DNA from: Sideroxydans sp.
GTDB taxonomy: Bacteria > Pseudomonadota > Gammaproteobacteria > Burkholderiales > Gallionellaceae
DNA length: 64,000 nt
Assembly (NCBI GenBank): GCA_024636935.1
Contig: JAGXGC010000027.1
Coordinates: 1-64,000 of the forward strand
Direction of reading: 5' to 3'
Shown here: in pieces, positions 1-10,954 of the stretch
How positions within the stretch are numbered: position 1 is the stretch's first letter
Layout: the number at the start of each line of letters is the position of its first letter
Program-made: the position numbers and the translations under genes
Notes under the pieces: generated by a model
The model's input: the letters and a program-made list of their open reading frames with translations, nothing else
Database searches by the model: none
What the model was told of the DNA's origin: nothing

Positions 1-46
1 GAAATACGCTCTTTGCCAGGTCTATGCCGATACGCGTAATATCCAT
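1..46 (-). mobile_element. IS110-family transposase, N-terminal fragment cut by the window edge
   Basis: Minus strand from 46 reads ATG GAT ATT ACG CGT ATC GGC ATA GAC CTG GCA AAG AGC GTA TTT = MDITRIGIDLAKSVF, the typical IS110 DEDD-domain start; SD-like GGGAGG just upstream. Confidence 0.8.
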
Positions 47-161
47 TTCACACCTCCCTCTATTGACTGATGGTTTGGAATCTTCAGTCTGGCACATCAC
101 GATGCCGTTTAGGTGGGAGGTGTCCATTCCATTGCCCTACGCTGGCTCAATCCGACCAGCA

Positions 162-485
162 CTAGTAATCATTACAGCGATAGACTTTACCTGTAACAGA
201 TGTCGAGCCATAACTTACATTACTGGATTGCCACACAACGTTAGTAGCACCAATTTTTTGGGCTTTAACGAGCACCTCTGCTCGGGCACTTTCAACACCT
301 TGAGTAGCAAACACCCCATACCAACCTGATGTACCTATGAGATCATCAAGATACTCGCAAGACTTAACCATCTCATTGGTGGAGGGCTTTACGGCGCTGC
401 CCTTCTTGATTTCTTTGTGTGGTGCAGATGTTGCCGTGCAGCCAACCAAAAAAGTAAGAATTAGCGCTGAAAGTATTTGGGCCAT
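162..485 (-). CDS. small lipoprotein, DUF4156-like
   Basis: 107 aa; lipobox-like LTFLVGC; C-terminal GATNVVW...GKVYRC pattern. Confidence 0.6.
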   Translation of the reverse strand: MAQILSALILTFLVGCTATSAPHKEIKKGSAVKPSTNEMVKSCEYLDDLIGTSGWYGVFATQGVESARAEVLVKAQKIGATNVVWQSSNVSYGSTSVTGKVYRCNDY

Positions 486-501
486 ATGCAGTCCTAATAT
501 C

Positions 502-1596
502 CTAACGGATCTTCACCGTCTCACAAACCACATCAGAATTCTGCCCTCTATTACGTAGAGCATGATCCATCAACACCAACGCCACCATCGCCTCCGCGAT
601 CGGCGTAGCGCGAATCCCCACACAAGGATCATGCCGCCCCTCGGTCGAAACCTTCACCGCCTCCCCCGCCTTATTGATCGAGTTACGTTCGATACGGATA
701 CTCGAAGTCGGCTTGATCGCGTAATGCGCGACGATGTCCTGCCCGGTAGTGATACCACCGAGGATGCCGCCCGCATGATTGGAAGCGAAACCGTTAGGCG
801 TGAGTTCATCACCGTGCTCGCTACCCTTCTGCGTAACGCAGGCGAAACCTGCACCGATCTCCACGCCCTTCACCGCATTGATGCCCATCAAGGCATGCGC
901 GATATCGGCGTCGATACGATCGAAGATGGGTTCGCCCCAACCTACCGGCACGTTATGCGCAACGACGGCGAGCTTGGCACCGATGGAATCGCCCGACTTG
1001 CGCAGGTTATCCATATAGTCTTCCAACTGGCCGACATAGCTCGCATCAGCAACGAAGAAGCTATTGCCTTCGGCACGCACGTCGCCCCAAGTCTTGAACG
1101 GCACTTTGATCTCTCCCAACTGATCGAGATAGCCGCGCACTTCCACGCCGTATCTCTCTGCCAGCCATTTTTTAGCGATGGCACCGGCTGCGACACGCGA
1201 AGCCGTCTCGCGTGCGGAAGCACGACCACCACCGCGATAGTCGCGGATGCCATATTTCTGCCAGTAGGTATAGTCGGCATGACCGGGGCGGAAAGTCTCG
1301 GCGATGTCGCCGTAGTCCTTGCTGCGTTGGTCTTCGTTGCGGATGAGCAATGCGATGGGCGTACCGGTGGTCTTGCCTTCGAACACACCGGACAGGATCT
1401 CCACGGTGTCCGATTCACGGCGCTGGGTGACGTGGCGCGAAGTACCGGGCTTGCGACGATCGAGGTCGATCTGGATGTCAGCCTCGCTCAGCTCCATGCC
1501 GGGAGGGCAACCATCTACGATGCAGCCGATGGCCGCACCGTGCGATTCGCCGAAGGAAGTGACTGTGAACAGGGTGCCGAATGTGTTTCCAGACAT
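502..1596 (-). CDS. aroC: chorismate synthase
   Basis: [60 protein letters not shown] motifs; start trimmed from the longer ORF. Confidence 0.97.
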   Translation of the reverse strand: MSGNTFGTLFTVTSFGESHGAAIGCIVDGCPPGMELSEADIQIDLDRRKPGTSRHVTQRRESDTVEILSGVFEGKTTGTPIALLIRNEDQRSKDYGDIAETFRPGHADYTYWQKYGIRDYRGGGRASARETASRVAAGAIAKKWLAERYGVEVRGYLDQLGEIKVPFKTWGDVRAEGNSFFVADASYVGQLEDYMDNLRKSGDSIGAKLAVVAHNVPVGWGEPIFDRIDADIAHALMGINAVKGVEIGAGFACVTQKGSEHGDELTPNGFASNHAGGILGGITTGQDIVAHYAIKPTSSIRIERNSINKAGEAVKVSTEGRHDPCVGIRATPIAEAMVALVLMDHALRNRGQNSDVVCETVKIR

Positions 1597-1731
1597 GGTG
1601 TTATCTCGCAAAAATAGTGCGCGGAGTTTAACATGGCCGCAGACTGCGAATAACGCGTCATTCCTGCCTGAACGGGGATGTGCACCCGCAACATCGACAC
1701 GCACCACCCTATGCCAGAAGGAAGCCACACG

Positions 1732-2511
1732 ATGACGTTCATCGATACCCACTGCCACCTAGACGCCGAAGAGTTCGGCGACACACAGGCTGACATCGTG
1801 CGTGCCGCGCAGGATGTCGGTGTGAAGCGCATCGTGGTGCCGTCGGTCGCACGCGGCAACTTCGCCATCGTGGGCGAACTATGCGAACGTTTTCCGTCGT
1901 GCTCCCCCGCCTACGGCATCCACCCGATGTATACCGACGATGCGATGCCGGACGACTTGCTGGCGCTGCGCGATCTGCTGCAACAACATCGCCCCGTCGC
2001 CATCGGCGAGATCGGGCTGGATTTCTTCATCGACCATTTCGACCGCGCACGGCAGGAACACTTCTTCGTCGAACAACTCAAGTTGGCGAAAGAGTTCGAC
2101 CTGCCAGTGCTGCTGCACATCCGCCGCGCGCAGGACATCATCCTCAAGCACCTGCGCCAGCAAAAAGTACGCGGCGGTATCGCCCACGCCTTCAACGGCA
2201 GCCGCCAGCAGGCGGATGAATTCATCAAACTAGGATTCAAGCTCGGCTTCGGCGGTGCGATGACTTACAGCCGCGCCACCAAGCTGCGCGACCTCGCAGC
2301 CACCTTGCCATTGGACAGTATCGTGTTGGAGACTGACGCGCCGGACATCCCGCCCGGTTTCCTCGAACGCGGCCACCCCAACAAGCCAGAATACATCGCG
2401 CGCATCGCACAGACGCTGGCCGAGCTGCGCGGCATGAGCATCGAAGAGATTGCGCACATCACGACAGAGAATGTATCTTCCGCGCTCCCCGACCTCCCTG
2501 TGAGCCACTGA
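1732..2511 (+). CDS. TatD family metal-dependent hydrolase (DNase)
   Basis: [33 protein letters not shown] motifs. Confidence 0.92.
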   Translation: MTFIDTHCHLDAEEFGDTQADIVRAAQDVGVKRIVVPSVARGNFAIVGELCERFPSCSPAYGIHPMYTDDAMPDDLLALRDLLQQHRPVAIGEIGLDFFIDHFDRARQEHFFVEQLKLAKEFDLPVLLHIRRAQDIILKHLRQQKVRGGIAHAFNGSRQQADEFIKLGFKLGFGGAMTYSRATKLRDLAATLPLDSIVLETDAPDIPPGFLERGHPNKPEYIARIAQTLAELRGMSIEEIAHITTENVSSALPDLPVSH

Positions 2512-2512
2512 C

Positions 2513-3283
2513 ATGCCGCACCGCCATCCACTCGACGACCAGCACGAACGCCGCTTCGGCGGCCTTGACCGCCTTTACGGCGACGGCGCGCGTCTGGCTT
2601 TGCATATGGCGCGCGTCGCCGTCATCGGTGTGGGCGGTGTAGGTTCTTGGGCGGTGGAGGCGCTGGCGCGCAGTGGTATCGGCAATATCACGCTGATCGA
2701 TTTCGATCATGTGGCGGTATCGAATGTGAACCGGCAGATACAGGCGCTGGACAGCACACTGGGTATGGCCAAGACCGAGGCGCTAAAGGTACGCATCGCG
2801 GATATCAATCCCGATTGCCGGGTGACGGTCATCGATGACTTTTTGACTGAAGAGAACATGCAGCAACTGATCGCGCCCGGTGCATTCGATGCGGTGATCG
2901 ATGCCTGCGACGAGGCCAAGGTGAAGGCGGCGCTGATCGTACATGCGCGTTTCAATAAGCTCAAACTCATCGTTTGCGGTGCGGCGGGCGGCAAGCGTGA
3001 TGCACTGAAGATGCGGCGCGACGATCTGGCGCGCACCACGCACGATGCCCTGCTGGCGCGCATCCGCACCATGCTAAAGAAGGATTTCAACATCCATCCG
3101 CGCAGCAACGGAAAGTTCGGTGTGACCTGTATCTATCTGGAAGAACCTTCACAGCGCGGCGCGGCCTGTTCGACTGCCGACCTGAGTTGCTCGGGCTATG
3201 GCTCGGCGGTGACGGTGACGGCCAGCATGGGTTTTGCTGCAGCGAGTTGGTGCATCGACAAGTTGCTAGCCCGCAAAGACTAA
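2513..3283 (+). CDS. tcdA: tRNA threonylcarbamoyladenosine dehydratase
   Basis: ThiF/E1-like fold: RVAVIGVGGVGSWAVEALARSGIGNITLIDFDHVAVSNVNRQ. Confidence 0.92.
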   Translation: MPHRHPLDDQHERRFGGLDRLYGDGARLALHMARVAVIGVGGVGSWAVEALARSGIGNITLIDFDHVAVSNVNRQIQALDSTLGMAKTEALKVRIADINPDCRVTVIDDFLTEENMQQLIAPGAFDAVIDACDEAKVKAALIVHARFNKLKLIVCGAAGGKRDALKMRRDDLARTTHDALLARIRTMLKKDFNIHPRSNGKFGVTCIYLEEPSQRGAACSTADLSCSGYGSAVTVTASMGFAAASWCIDKLLARKD

Positions 3284-3708
3284 ACTACCTCCCACGCTTC
3301 CACATCTCCCGCTACCGCTTTGAACAAGGGATGCAATGCGGGCTGCCCGAACAACTGCAAGCGCGCCAAAGCATCCGCATCACGCACAGCCAACTTGTTA
3401 CGCAGATGGGCAAGTTCGTATGCCACCTGCCCTTGGGTGACGTCTATCTTCTTGCGAGTGGCCTGTGAACCGATCTTGCTGGCATCGAACTTATAACTGC
3501 GCCGCTCGGCTTCGCGCTGAACTTCACGCAAATATTCAGCGATGGCAGCCAGCGGATCAGGGTGTGCGCGAAAGCGTTGCAGCTGCGGGTGATGGCGATA
3601 ACCCTTGGTCTCGCCGCGCAACACTTTCTGCGCCAGCAAGGTCTCGCGCCATAAGGCGACCAGCCCTTTGGCATCTAAGTGTTGCGGATGGAGTGACCAG
3701 ATTCTCAT
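3280..3708 (-). CDS. pyrimidine dimer DNA glycosylase family protein (PDDG)
   Basis: MRIWSLHPQHLDAKGLVALWRETLLAQKVL N-terminus as in Pfam Pyr_excise. Confidence 0.75.
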   Translation of the reverse strand: MRIWSLHPQHLDAKGLVALWRETLLAQKVLRGETKGYRHHPQLQRFRAHPDPLAAIAEYLREVQREAERRSYKFDASKIGSQATRKKIDVTQGQVAYELAHLRNKLAVRDADALARLQLFGQPALHPLFKAVAGDVEAWEVV

Positions 3709-3715
3709 AATTTAT

Positions 3716-3856
3716 GGGGGCTTCTAATAATTCAAAATTCTAAGCAAGACAAGGCGCGAGCAAAAAATCGCGACGCGGCATATGTTTGATATGTAAGGAG
3801 TGATTTTTTGTGAGCAACGCAGTATTGCAACGAAGTTTGGATTATTAGAAGTGCCC
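3716..3856. repeat. fold-back interspersed repeat (MITE-like)
   Basis: Ends GGGGGCTTCTAATAATTCAAAATTCT and GAAGTTTGGATTATTAGAAGTGCCC are imperfect inverted repeats; internal GCGAGCAAAAAATCGC / GTGATTTTTTGTGAGCAACGC and CATATgtttgATATG continue the fold-back. Confidence 0.75.
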
Positions 3857-4816
3857 TTATCTCAACCAGCCCTTGCGCCAGAAAATGATCAGCGGCACAC
3901 CGACCGTGAGCGCCATCAACAACAGCGCGAAGGGGTAACCCAACTCCCAGTGCAACTCCGGCATGAACTGGAAGTTCATACCGTAGATGGATGCGATCAG
4001 CGTGGGCGGCAGCAAGGCCACGGACACCACCGAGAACAGACGCACGATCTTGTTCTGGTTGATGTTGATGAAGCCGATGACGGCGTCCATCAGGAAGTTG
4101 ATCTTGTCGAATAGAAAGGCAGTGTGACCGTCCAGCGAGTCGATGTCCTGCTGGATCTGGCGCACTTCTTCGATCTGCTCGGAATCCAGTGATTTGGTGC
4201 GCAACAGGAAAGACAGTGCTCGGCGAATATCCATCACGTTGCGACGGATGCGCCCGTTGACGTGCTCGGCATGGGCGATCTCGGCCAGCGCCTCGCGCGC
4301 TTGGGCATCACTCACGGTATCGCTCAACACTCTCTGGCTCACCTGACCCAGATCGGCATACACGCCTTCCAAAGCATCGGCTGAGAATTCAATATCCATT
4401 CCAAACAGATCGATGAGCACATCACGACTGTTCTTTATCGGCCCGGACTCGGATTGCATTCGCAGCCGCAGCAAACGGAAGATAGGTAGGTCTTCTACAT
4501 GAATGCTGATTAGCGTTGCTTCCGCCAGCACGAAAGCAACGGCCACGCTGTGCGCATGGCTTTCAGTACCCAACAGAAAATCGGAACGAAGGTGCAGCCT
4601 GCCATCTTCTTCGTAGAAACGGGCACTGGCTTCGATGTCGCGAAGGTGTTCGGGACTGGGCAGCTTTAATTGGAATGACTGCTCAACATGCGCGACCTCT
4701 TCATCGCTCGCGCCATGCATGTCTATCCAGACTGGCGAAAGCGCAGCCAGATCAGTACCTGCCTCGATGGACAGCCGATCCAGACGACCGTTCTTAAGCG
4801 TGAATGCGTAGAGCAT
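3857..4816 (-). CDS. corA: CorA family magnesium/cobalt transporter
   Basis: C-terminal IYGMNFQFMPELHWELGYPFALLLM with GMN signature. Confidence 0.93.
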   Translation of the reverse strand: MLYAFTLKNGRLDRLSIEAGTDLAALSPVWIDMHGASDEEVAHVEQSFQLKLPSPEHLRDIEASARFYEEDGRLHLRSDFLLGTESHAHSVAVAFVLAEATLISIHVEDLPIFRLLRLRMQSESGPIKNSRDVLIDLFGMDIEFSADALEGVYADLGQVSQRVLSDTVSDAQAREALAEIAHAEHVNGRIRRNVMDIRRALSFLLRTKSLDSEQIEEVRQIQQDIDSLDGHTAFLFDKINFLMDAVIGFININQNKIVRLFSVVSVALLPPTLIASIYGMNFQFMPELHWELGYPFALLLMALTVGVPLIIFWRKGWLR

Positions 4817-4833
4817 GTTCCTCCCACTTAGTG

Positions 4834-5385
4834 TTACCGCATTCTATCCCTGCCCCCAAAACGGCACAGCACTTCGTAACGCGCGCCCTGCGCATCGCTT
4901 AGTGATTGCACCAGCACGAAGTCACGTGTCTGCCAGCGCACGGCAGACATGGACGGCAGCGGCGCATCCGTCCATTGCGCATGACGCAGTAGCGTGACAT
5001 GCGCCTTGTAGGGACGTTCTTCGAAATGGAAGCGGTGCGCTCGCAGAATGCCTTGCAACGACGTCACCAGTTCGGCAAGTTCCGGCGGCGTTTCGTCCGG
5101 TGCTGCATAGACGATGTGATCGTGCCCCCAATAATGGGCAGCATTCAGGGCAAGTGAGAAGGGCTGGAATATTGCCTCCTGTGCGACCAGTTGCAATGCT
5201 TCCAGACGGTGTTCAGCGACCTCCCCGAGGAAGGCCAGCGTGCAATGCAAGGTATCAGTGCGCATCGCCTTGCCACCACATAGTTTGGACAGCGGAGCTT
5301 GCCAACTGACCAGCGCGGCACGCTCCGCGTCATCGGGCCACAGGGCAAAGAACACACGGCAGGTTTTTTCAGGTGCAGGTTCCAT
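4834..5385 (-). CDS. thpR: RNA 2',3'-cyclic phosphodiesterase (LigT family)
   Basis: RVFFALWPDD, HCTLAFLGEV and HVTLLRHA (two HxTx motifs). Confidence 0.88.
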   Translation of the reverse strand: MEPAPEKTCRVFFALWPDDAERAALVSWQAPLSKLCGGKAMRTDTLHCTLAFLGEVAEHRLEALQLVAQEAIFQPFSLALNAAHYWGHDHIVYAAPDETPPELAELVTSLQGILRAHRFHFEERPYKAHVTLLRHAQWTDAPLPSMSAVRWQTRDFVLVQSLSDAQGARYEVLCRFGGRDRMR

Positions 5386-5474
5386 GCGACAGATGCTAAC
5401 GCCATATGCGCGTCGGGGTCGAGTACGGCCGTACATTCGGGTAGAATGCGCGGCTTGTAACTGGGGCGACCTGC

Positions 5475-8400
5475 ATGAACGCGCGTTTACGTGAAATACC
5501 CTACAACTACACCTCCTTCTCCGACCGTGAGATAGTGCTGCGCCTGCTCGGCAGCGAAGCCTGGGAGATCATCAACACCCTGCGTGCGGAACGCCGCACC
5601 GGACGCTCTGCACAGATGCTGTACGAAGTGCTGGGCGACATCTGGGTACTGACACGCAATCCCTATCTCGAAGACGACCTGCTCTCCAACCGCAAGCGCC
5701 GCAAGGCTTTGATCGGCGCACTGCATCACCGCCTGAATGCCATCGAAGCACGTCGCCAAGACAACGAGGTAGTCAAGCGCCTGCTGGAACTCACCTCTGC
5801 TGCGGTGCAAAGCTTCGCCGACGATTTCGAAACCACACTGAAACTACGCAAGCGTAGCCTGCGTGCGCTTGCGCGCATCACCCGTCGCGACAACATCCAG
5901 TTCGATGGTCTGAGCCGCGTTTCACATGTGACCGATGCCACCGACTGGCGCGTGGAATATCCGTTCGTGGTGCTGACACCTGACAATGAAGACGAGGTCG
6001 CGCCGCTGGTGCGTGCTTGTATCGAACTCGGCCTGACCATCATCCCGCGTGGAGGTGGCACCGGCTACACCGGCGGCGCTGTGCCACTGGATAAATATTC
6101 CGTAGTGATCAACACCGAAAAGCTGGATGCGATCTCGGCGGTGGAACCTATGGTGCTGCCCAGCCATGACGAACCCTACGCCACCATCCATTGCGGCGCG
6201 GGCGTGGTGACACGTCGCGTGATGGAAGCGGCCGAAGCCTCTGATCTGGTGTTCGCGGTCGACCCGACCTCGGCCGATGCTTCCTGCATCGGCGGCAACG
6301 TGGCCATGAACGCGGGCGGCAAGAAAGCTGTGCTGTGGGGTACTGCACTGGACAATCTGGTGTCGTGGAAGATGGTCGCACCGGATGGACGCTGGATGCT
6401 GGTCGAGCGCATGGATCACAACTTCGGCAAGATCCATGACGCCGAACACGCGACCTTCCGCATCAGCCGCTATGACCGCCACGACAAGCCGATGTCTGGC
6501 CAGCCGGTGACCCTGAGCATCCCGGGTAGCGCCTTCCGTAAGACTGGGCTGGGCAAGGACGTGACCGACAAGTTCCTGTCCGGTCTGCCCGGCATCCAGA
6601 AGGAAGGCTGCGACGGCATCATCACCTCGGCGCGCTTCGTATTGCACCGTGCGCCAGAACACACACGTACCGTGTGCCTGGAATTCTTCGGTCAGGTGCG
6701 CGAGGCCGTGCCTGCCATCGTCGAGATCACCACCCTACTCGACAATCGTGCCGGCAAGGAAGTATTGCTGGCAGGATTGGAGCATCTGGACGAACGCTAT
6801 CTGAAGGCCGTTGGCTACGCCACCAAATCCAAACGCGGTGCACGACCGAAGATGGTGTTGATCGCCGACGTGGTGAGCGACAACGAAGCGGCCGTCGGCG
6901 CGATGGCTTCGGAGATCGTGCGCATCGCCAATCTGCGCCACGGTGAGGGTTTCATCGCGGTATCGAGCGAAGCGCGCAAGAAGTTCTGGCTAGACCGCGC
7001 ACGTACCGCAGCCATCGCCAAACACACCAACGCGTTCAAGATCAACGAGGATGTGGTGATCCCGCTGCCACGCATGGGTGACTATTGCGACGGCGTGGAG
7101 CGCATCAACATCGAATTGTCGTTGAAGAACAAGCTCAAGCTGCTGGATGCGCTGGATGAGTTCTTTACAGGCGAACTGCCGCTGCATTATCAGGACGACG
7201 CGCAACTGGGCGACGCCGAGTTGCTGGGGGAACGTCCGCAGGCGGCGCATAAATTATTGACGGATATCCGCAATCGCTGGAACTGGCTGCTGAAAAATCT
7301 GGATGCGCCGCTGAGCGACTGCCCGTTCGCACCGGAAGATAAGCAGGACGCCGTCACTGTGTTTGACGCGATACAACGCCACCTGCTGCGCGCCTCGTGG
7401 AAGCGAGAGCTGCGTGAGCCGCTACGCCACATCTTCAGTGGCGGAACCTACCAGCTCATCTTGGAGCAGTGCCAAGCCATCCATCAGCAAGTATTGAAGA
7501 GCCGCGTGTTCGTGGCGCTGCACATGCATGCGGGCGATGGCAACGTACACACCAACATCCCGGTCAACTCCGACGACTACGCCATGCTGCAACAGGCGAA
7601 CGGCGCGGTGGATCGCATCATGCGATTGGCGAAAGACCTGGGCGGCGTGATCTCTGGCGAGCATGGCATCGGCATCACCAAGTTCGACTTCCTTGAAGAC
7701 AAGGAGATCGCACCGTTCATCGCCTACAAGCACAAAGTCGATCCAGATGGACGTTTCAACCGCGGCAAGTTGATGCCGGGCAGCAATCTGGAACGCGCCT
7801 ACACGCCCAGCTTTAACTTGATGGAACTGGAGAGCCTGATCCTCGAAAAGAGCGAGCTGGGCGACATCTCCGATTCGATCAAGGACTGTCTGCGTTGCGG
7901 CAAGTGCAAGCCGGTGTGCTCCACGCACGTGCCGCGCGCCAACCTGCTCTATTCACCTCGCAACAAGATCCTCGCCACCTCGTTGCTGATCGAAGCCTTC
8001 TTGTACGAAGAGCAGACGCGGCGCGGTGTCTCGATCCGCCACTTCGATGAGTTCAACGATGTTGCCGACCACTGCACTGTGTGTCATCGCTGCGAGAAGC
8101 CTTGCCCGGTGGATATCGATTTCGGCGACGTATCGGTTTCGATGCGCAATTTCCTGCGCAAGCAGGGGCAGAAGAAATTCAATCTGGTCACTTCGACTTC
8201 GATGCTGTTCCTCAATGCCACCGATCCAGCCACCATCAAGATGGTGCGCAAGGTGATGATTGAGTGGGCGTATAAGGGACAACGTTTGGCACACCGCCTG
8301 GCGAAACAGTTCGGCCTGCTCCACGGACAGACCCTGCATCCGCCGGCAACCGTGGGCAAGCCACCACTCAAGGCGCAGGTGATCCACTTCATCAACAAAC

Positions 8401-9293
8401 CCATGCCGGGTGGCCTGCCGAAAAAGACGGCGCGCGCGCTGCTGGACATCGAAGACGACACCATCGTGCCGGTGATCCGCGATGCACGCCGCACAACAGA
8501 AGACTCGGAAGCAGTGTTCTATTTCCCCGGCTGCGGCTCCGAGCGTCTGTTCTCGCAGGTGGGACTGGCGACGCAAGCCATGCTCTACAATCTGGGCACG
8601 GTCACAGTACTGCCGCCGGGTTATCTGTGCTGCGGTTATCCGCAGACAGCTTCGGGCAATGCCGACAAGGGCAACCAGATCACCACCGATAATCGCGTGC
8701 TGTTCCATCGCGTGGCGAACACGCTGAACTATCTGGATATCAAAACGGTGATCGTGTCCTGCGGCACGTGCATGGATCAGTTGCTGCAATATCAGTTCGA
8801 CAAGATATTCCCCGGCTGCCGCTTGCTTGACATCCACGAGTACCTGCTTGAAAAAGGTGTGAAGCTGGACCAGGCGACCGGCGTGCGTTACATGTATCAC
8901 GAGCCTTGCCACACGCCGATGAAGACGCACAAATCTCTGGACGTGGTAAAGACGCTGATGGCGACCGACGTGCCATTGAATGACCGTTGCTGTGGCGAGG
9001 CCGGTTCATTCGGTGTATCGCAACCACACATCGCAACGCAGGTGCGCTTCCGTAAAGAAGAAGAATTGCGCAAAGGCAGCGACGCTTTGCGTGCCGATGG
9101 TTACGAGGGCGAAGTGAAGATACTGACCTCCTGCCCTGCCTGCCAGCAAGGGCTCTCGCGCTATACTGATGACGTGAACGCAGATGCCGACTACATCGTG
9201 GTTGAGATGGCTAAGCACCTGCTGGGCGAGAACTGGCAGGCGGAATATGTGATGTTGGCCAACGAAGGCGGCATCGAGCGCGTGTTGCTATAG
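5475..9293 (+). CDS. FAD-binding/4Fe-4S/CCG-domain oxidoreductase (DUF3683-type fusion)
   Basis: 1272 aa; FAD_binding_4 [17 protein letters not shown], Fe-[12 protein letters not shown] and [14 protein letters not shown], two CCG modules. Confidence 0.88.
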   Translation: MNARLREIPYNYTSFSDREIVLRLLGSEAWEIINTLRAERRTGRSAQMLYEVLGDIWVLTRNPYLEDDLLSNRKRRKALIGALHHRLNAIEARRQDNEVVKRLLELTSAAVQSFADDFETTLKLRKRSLRALARITRRDNIQFDGLSRVSHVTDATDWRVEYPFVVLTPDNEDEVAPLVRACIELGLTIIPRGGGTGYTGGAVPLDKYSVVINTEKLDAISAVEPMVLPSHDEPYATIHCGAGVVTRRVMEAAEASDLVFAVDPTSADASCIGGNVAMNAGGKKAVLWGTALDNLVSWKMVAPDGRWMLVERMDHNFGKIHDAEHATFRISRYDRHDKPMSGQPVTLSIPGSAFRKTGLGKDVTDKFLSGLPGIQKEGCDGIITSARFVLHRAPEHTRTVCLEFFGQVREAVPAIVEITTLLDNRAGKEVLLAGLEHLDERYLKAVGYATKSKRGARPKMVLIADVVSDNEAAVGAMASEIVRIANLRHGEGFIAVSSEARKKFWLDRARTAAIAKHTNAFKINEDVVIPLPRMGDYCDGVERINIELSLKNKLKLLDALDEFFTGELPLHYQDDAQLGDAELLGERPQAAHKLLTDIRNRWNWLLKNLDAPLSDCPFAPEDKQDAVTVFDAIQRHLLRASWKRELREPLRHIFSGGTYQLILEQCQAIHQQVLKSRVFVALHMHAGDGNVHTNIPVNSDDYAMLQQANGAVDRIMRLAKDLGGVISGEHGIGITKFDFLEDKEIAPFIAYKHKVDPDGRFNRGKLMPGSNLERAYTPSFNLMELESLILEKSELGDISDSIKDCLRCGKCKPVCSTHVPRANLLYSPRNKILATSLLIEAFLYEEQTRRGVSIRHFDEFNDVADHCTVCHRCEKPCPVDIDFGDVSVSMRNFLRKQGQKKFNLVTSTSMLFLNATDPATIKMVRKVMIEWAYKGQRLAHRLAKQFGLLHGQTLHPPATVGKPPLKAQVIHFINKPMPGGLPKKTARALLDIEDDTIVPVIRDARRTTEDSEAVFYFPGCGSERLFSQVGLATQAMLYNLGTVTVLPPGYLCCGYPQTASGNADKGNQITTDNRVLFHRVANTLNYLDIKTVIVSCGTCMDQLLQYQFDKIFPGCRLLDIHEYLLEKGVKLDQATGVRYMYHEPCHTPMKTHKSLDVVKTLMATDVPLNDRCCGEAGSFGVSQPHIATQVRFRKEEELRKGSDALRADGYEGEVKILTSCPACQQGLSRYTDDVNADADYIVVEMAKHLLGENWQAEYVMLANEGGIERVLL

Positions 9294-9304
9294 AAAGGGT
9301 AAGC

Positions 9305-10924
9305 ATGCTGTCTCTGGAACCTACTGACGATCGGGCAAAACCGGCATTCCACGATGTCGAAGGTTGCAAGAAGTGGTTGAGCCAGCTGCAACTGACCAAC
9401 ATCGGTATCGCGCAGGGAAATCTGCGCAAGCAAATAGATGAGTTGAATCGCTACGCGATGAAGGGCGAGGTACGCCTCAGCATCCTCGAACTATTGCGCG
9501 AGCCAGTCTCGCAACTGCAAAGTGATTTTGCCAAACGCCTCATCGGCAAACCACTCCCGCTCACAGATGATGAACACTTGCTGCTGACAGCGCTCAGCAG
9601 TCTATGGCAAGCCATGCAGAACGGTTACTTGCGTTGCCTGCAAAGTGCCGCAGCGGGCGATGCAACGATGGTGAAGCGAAGTGCCATGCTGTGGCAACGC
9701 AGCCTGTATTACGGCATGCAACAGATCCTCGAATTCACCCGTACCGGATACGAACCAGACCGCGCGACTTGGCAACAATTCCATGCGTTGTATCTGAACA
9801 TCGAGTCTGCCGGATTGCAGAACGAGACCGTCAAGGATGAACGCTTCCATGATAAGTATCCCTGCAATTGCCAGACGCTCTATCTGAGCACTCTGCTGAT
9901 GCATCGCACGCGCTTGCTCGGCCTGACTCGCGACCAGCGGCATACAGCAGAACATTGGTTGTTGTTGTGGGCAGACACGCTGGCGTTGATGCCGCGTTGT
10001 ACGGCCACCAAAGAAGATGCACCGCCGTTGGTGGTTGACATGGAGGGCTATCGTGGACTGCAATCTGCAGCGCATGCACGTGCTTCGTCCAGCATGCGCT
10101 GCCTGCCTATGGTGCCGCTCTCAAAACAGATTCGCATCAAAACCATCTTGCTGCAACAAGGCCAGTCGCCGAAAAAAATTGATTTGGCGACCGACCTACC
10201 CAGCAAGGAATGCATCGGCTTGCTCGGAAAACTGCACCAGTGCTGGTGCGAAGCACGTGCAGACACACTGGTGGAGATGCCGCGAGAAACGAGTTCGGTG
10301 CACATGTGTGTCGGCCTGGAGAAGATCTACTCGCACATCGCTGGCAGGCCTTTCAAACCAGCGAAGAACGTCGGTCAATCCATGCAAGATGCGCAGACAC
10401 AGATCGCCACCTTCGGCCGTGTGCTGGATGAGACCGGACAGCACAGTCTGAAAGAATTAGGTTTCCTGCCTGAAGAGTGGCTGGTGGAAGAGAACTCTCT
10501 GCTGCGTGGTCGCCTACTGCGGCACACCCCAACTGGGGACCGAATGGCCGCGCATCACATCATCAGTATTTTCACTGCAGAGTCTACCGTGCACAAAGCG
10601 GGTGTGATCGACCGCATCGAAGTGGCGCATAGCGGACAGCTCTATGTGACGGTGCATTACTTACCTGGCCAGCCGCAAGCTGTCATCGCCAACGCGGCAG
10701 AATCTACGCAAGCCATGTTGAAGTCAGGATCTGTACCCTGTGTGATGTTGCCCGCCATGGAGAAACTGCGTATCCCGGCCAGTCTGGTGATGCCGCGCGA
10801 CTGGTTCCAGGCGGGGCGCGAAATCGAGTTGACTCTGGCTGACCGGAGCAAGATGAAAGTCAAACTCGGGATCAGTGTTGAGCGCGGCGTAGACTACGAA
10901 CGGGTCAGCTTCAAGCCGGCCTGA
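9305..10924 (+). CDS. conserved hypothetical protein, possible PilZ-like C-terminal domain
   Basis: 539 aa uninterrupted ORF 12 bp after the preceding CDS, same strand. Confidence 0.55.
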   Translation: MLSLEPTDDRAKPAFHDVEGCKKWLSQLQLTNIGIAQGNLRKQIDELNRYAMKGEVRLSILELLREPVSQLQSDFAKRLIGKPLPLTDDEHLLLTALSSLWQAMQNGYLRCLQSAAAGDATMVKRSAMLWQRSLYYGMQQILEFTRTGYEPDRATWQQFHALYLNIESAGLQNETVKDERFHDKYPCNCQTLYLSTLLMHRTRLLGLTRDQRHTAEHWLLLWADTLALMPRCTATKEDAPPLVVDMEGYRGLQSAAHARASSSMRCLPMVPLSKQIRIKTILLQQGQSPKKIDLATDLPSKECIGLLGKLHQCWCEARADTLVEMPRETSSVHMCVGLEKIYSHIAGRPFKPAKNVGQSMQDAQTQIATFGRVLDETGQHSLKELGFLPEEWLVEENSLLRGRLLRHTPTGDRMAAHHIISIFTAESTVHKAGVIDRIEVAHSGQLYVTVHYLPGQPQAVIANAAESTQAMLKSGSVPCVMLPAMEKLRIPASLVMPRDWFQAGREIELTLADRSKMKVKLGISVERGVDYERVSFKPA

Positions 10925-10954
10925 TTCTCTTCAAAACCTAGCTATTAACTGCAA

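Noticed and set aside
24-329. 101-aa plus-strand ORF at the left edge
   Set aside because: Runs antisense to the IS110 transposase start and the small lipoprotein gene; no domain.
562-1617. 351-aa plus-strand ORF opposite aroC
   Set aside because: Antisense shadow of a well-supported chorismate synthase gene; low-complexity composition, no recognisable domain.
7953-8930. 325-aa minus-strand ORF opposite the FAD/Fe-S oxidoreductase
   Set aside because: Antisense open frame caused by codon bias; the plus-strand protein has clear Fe-S and CCG motifs.
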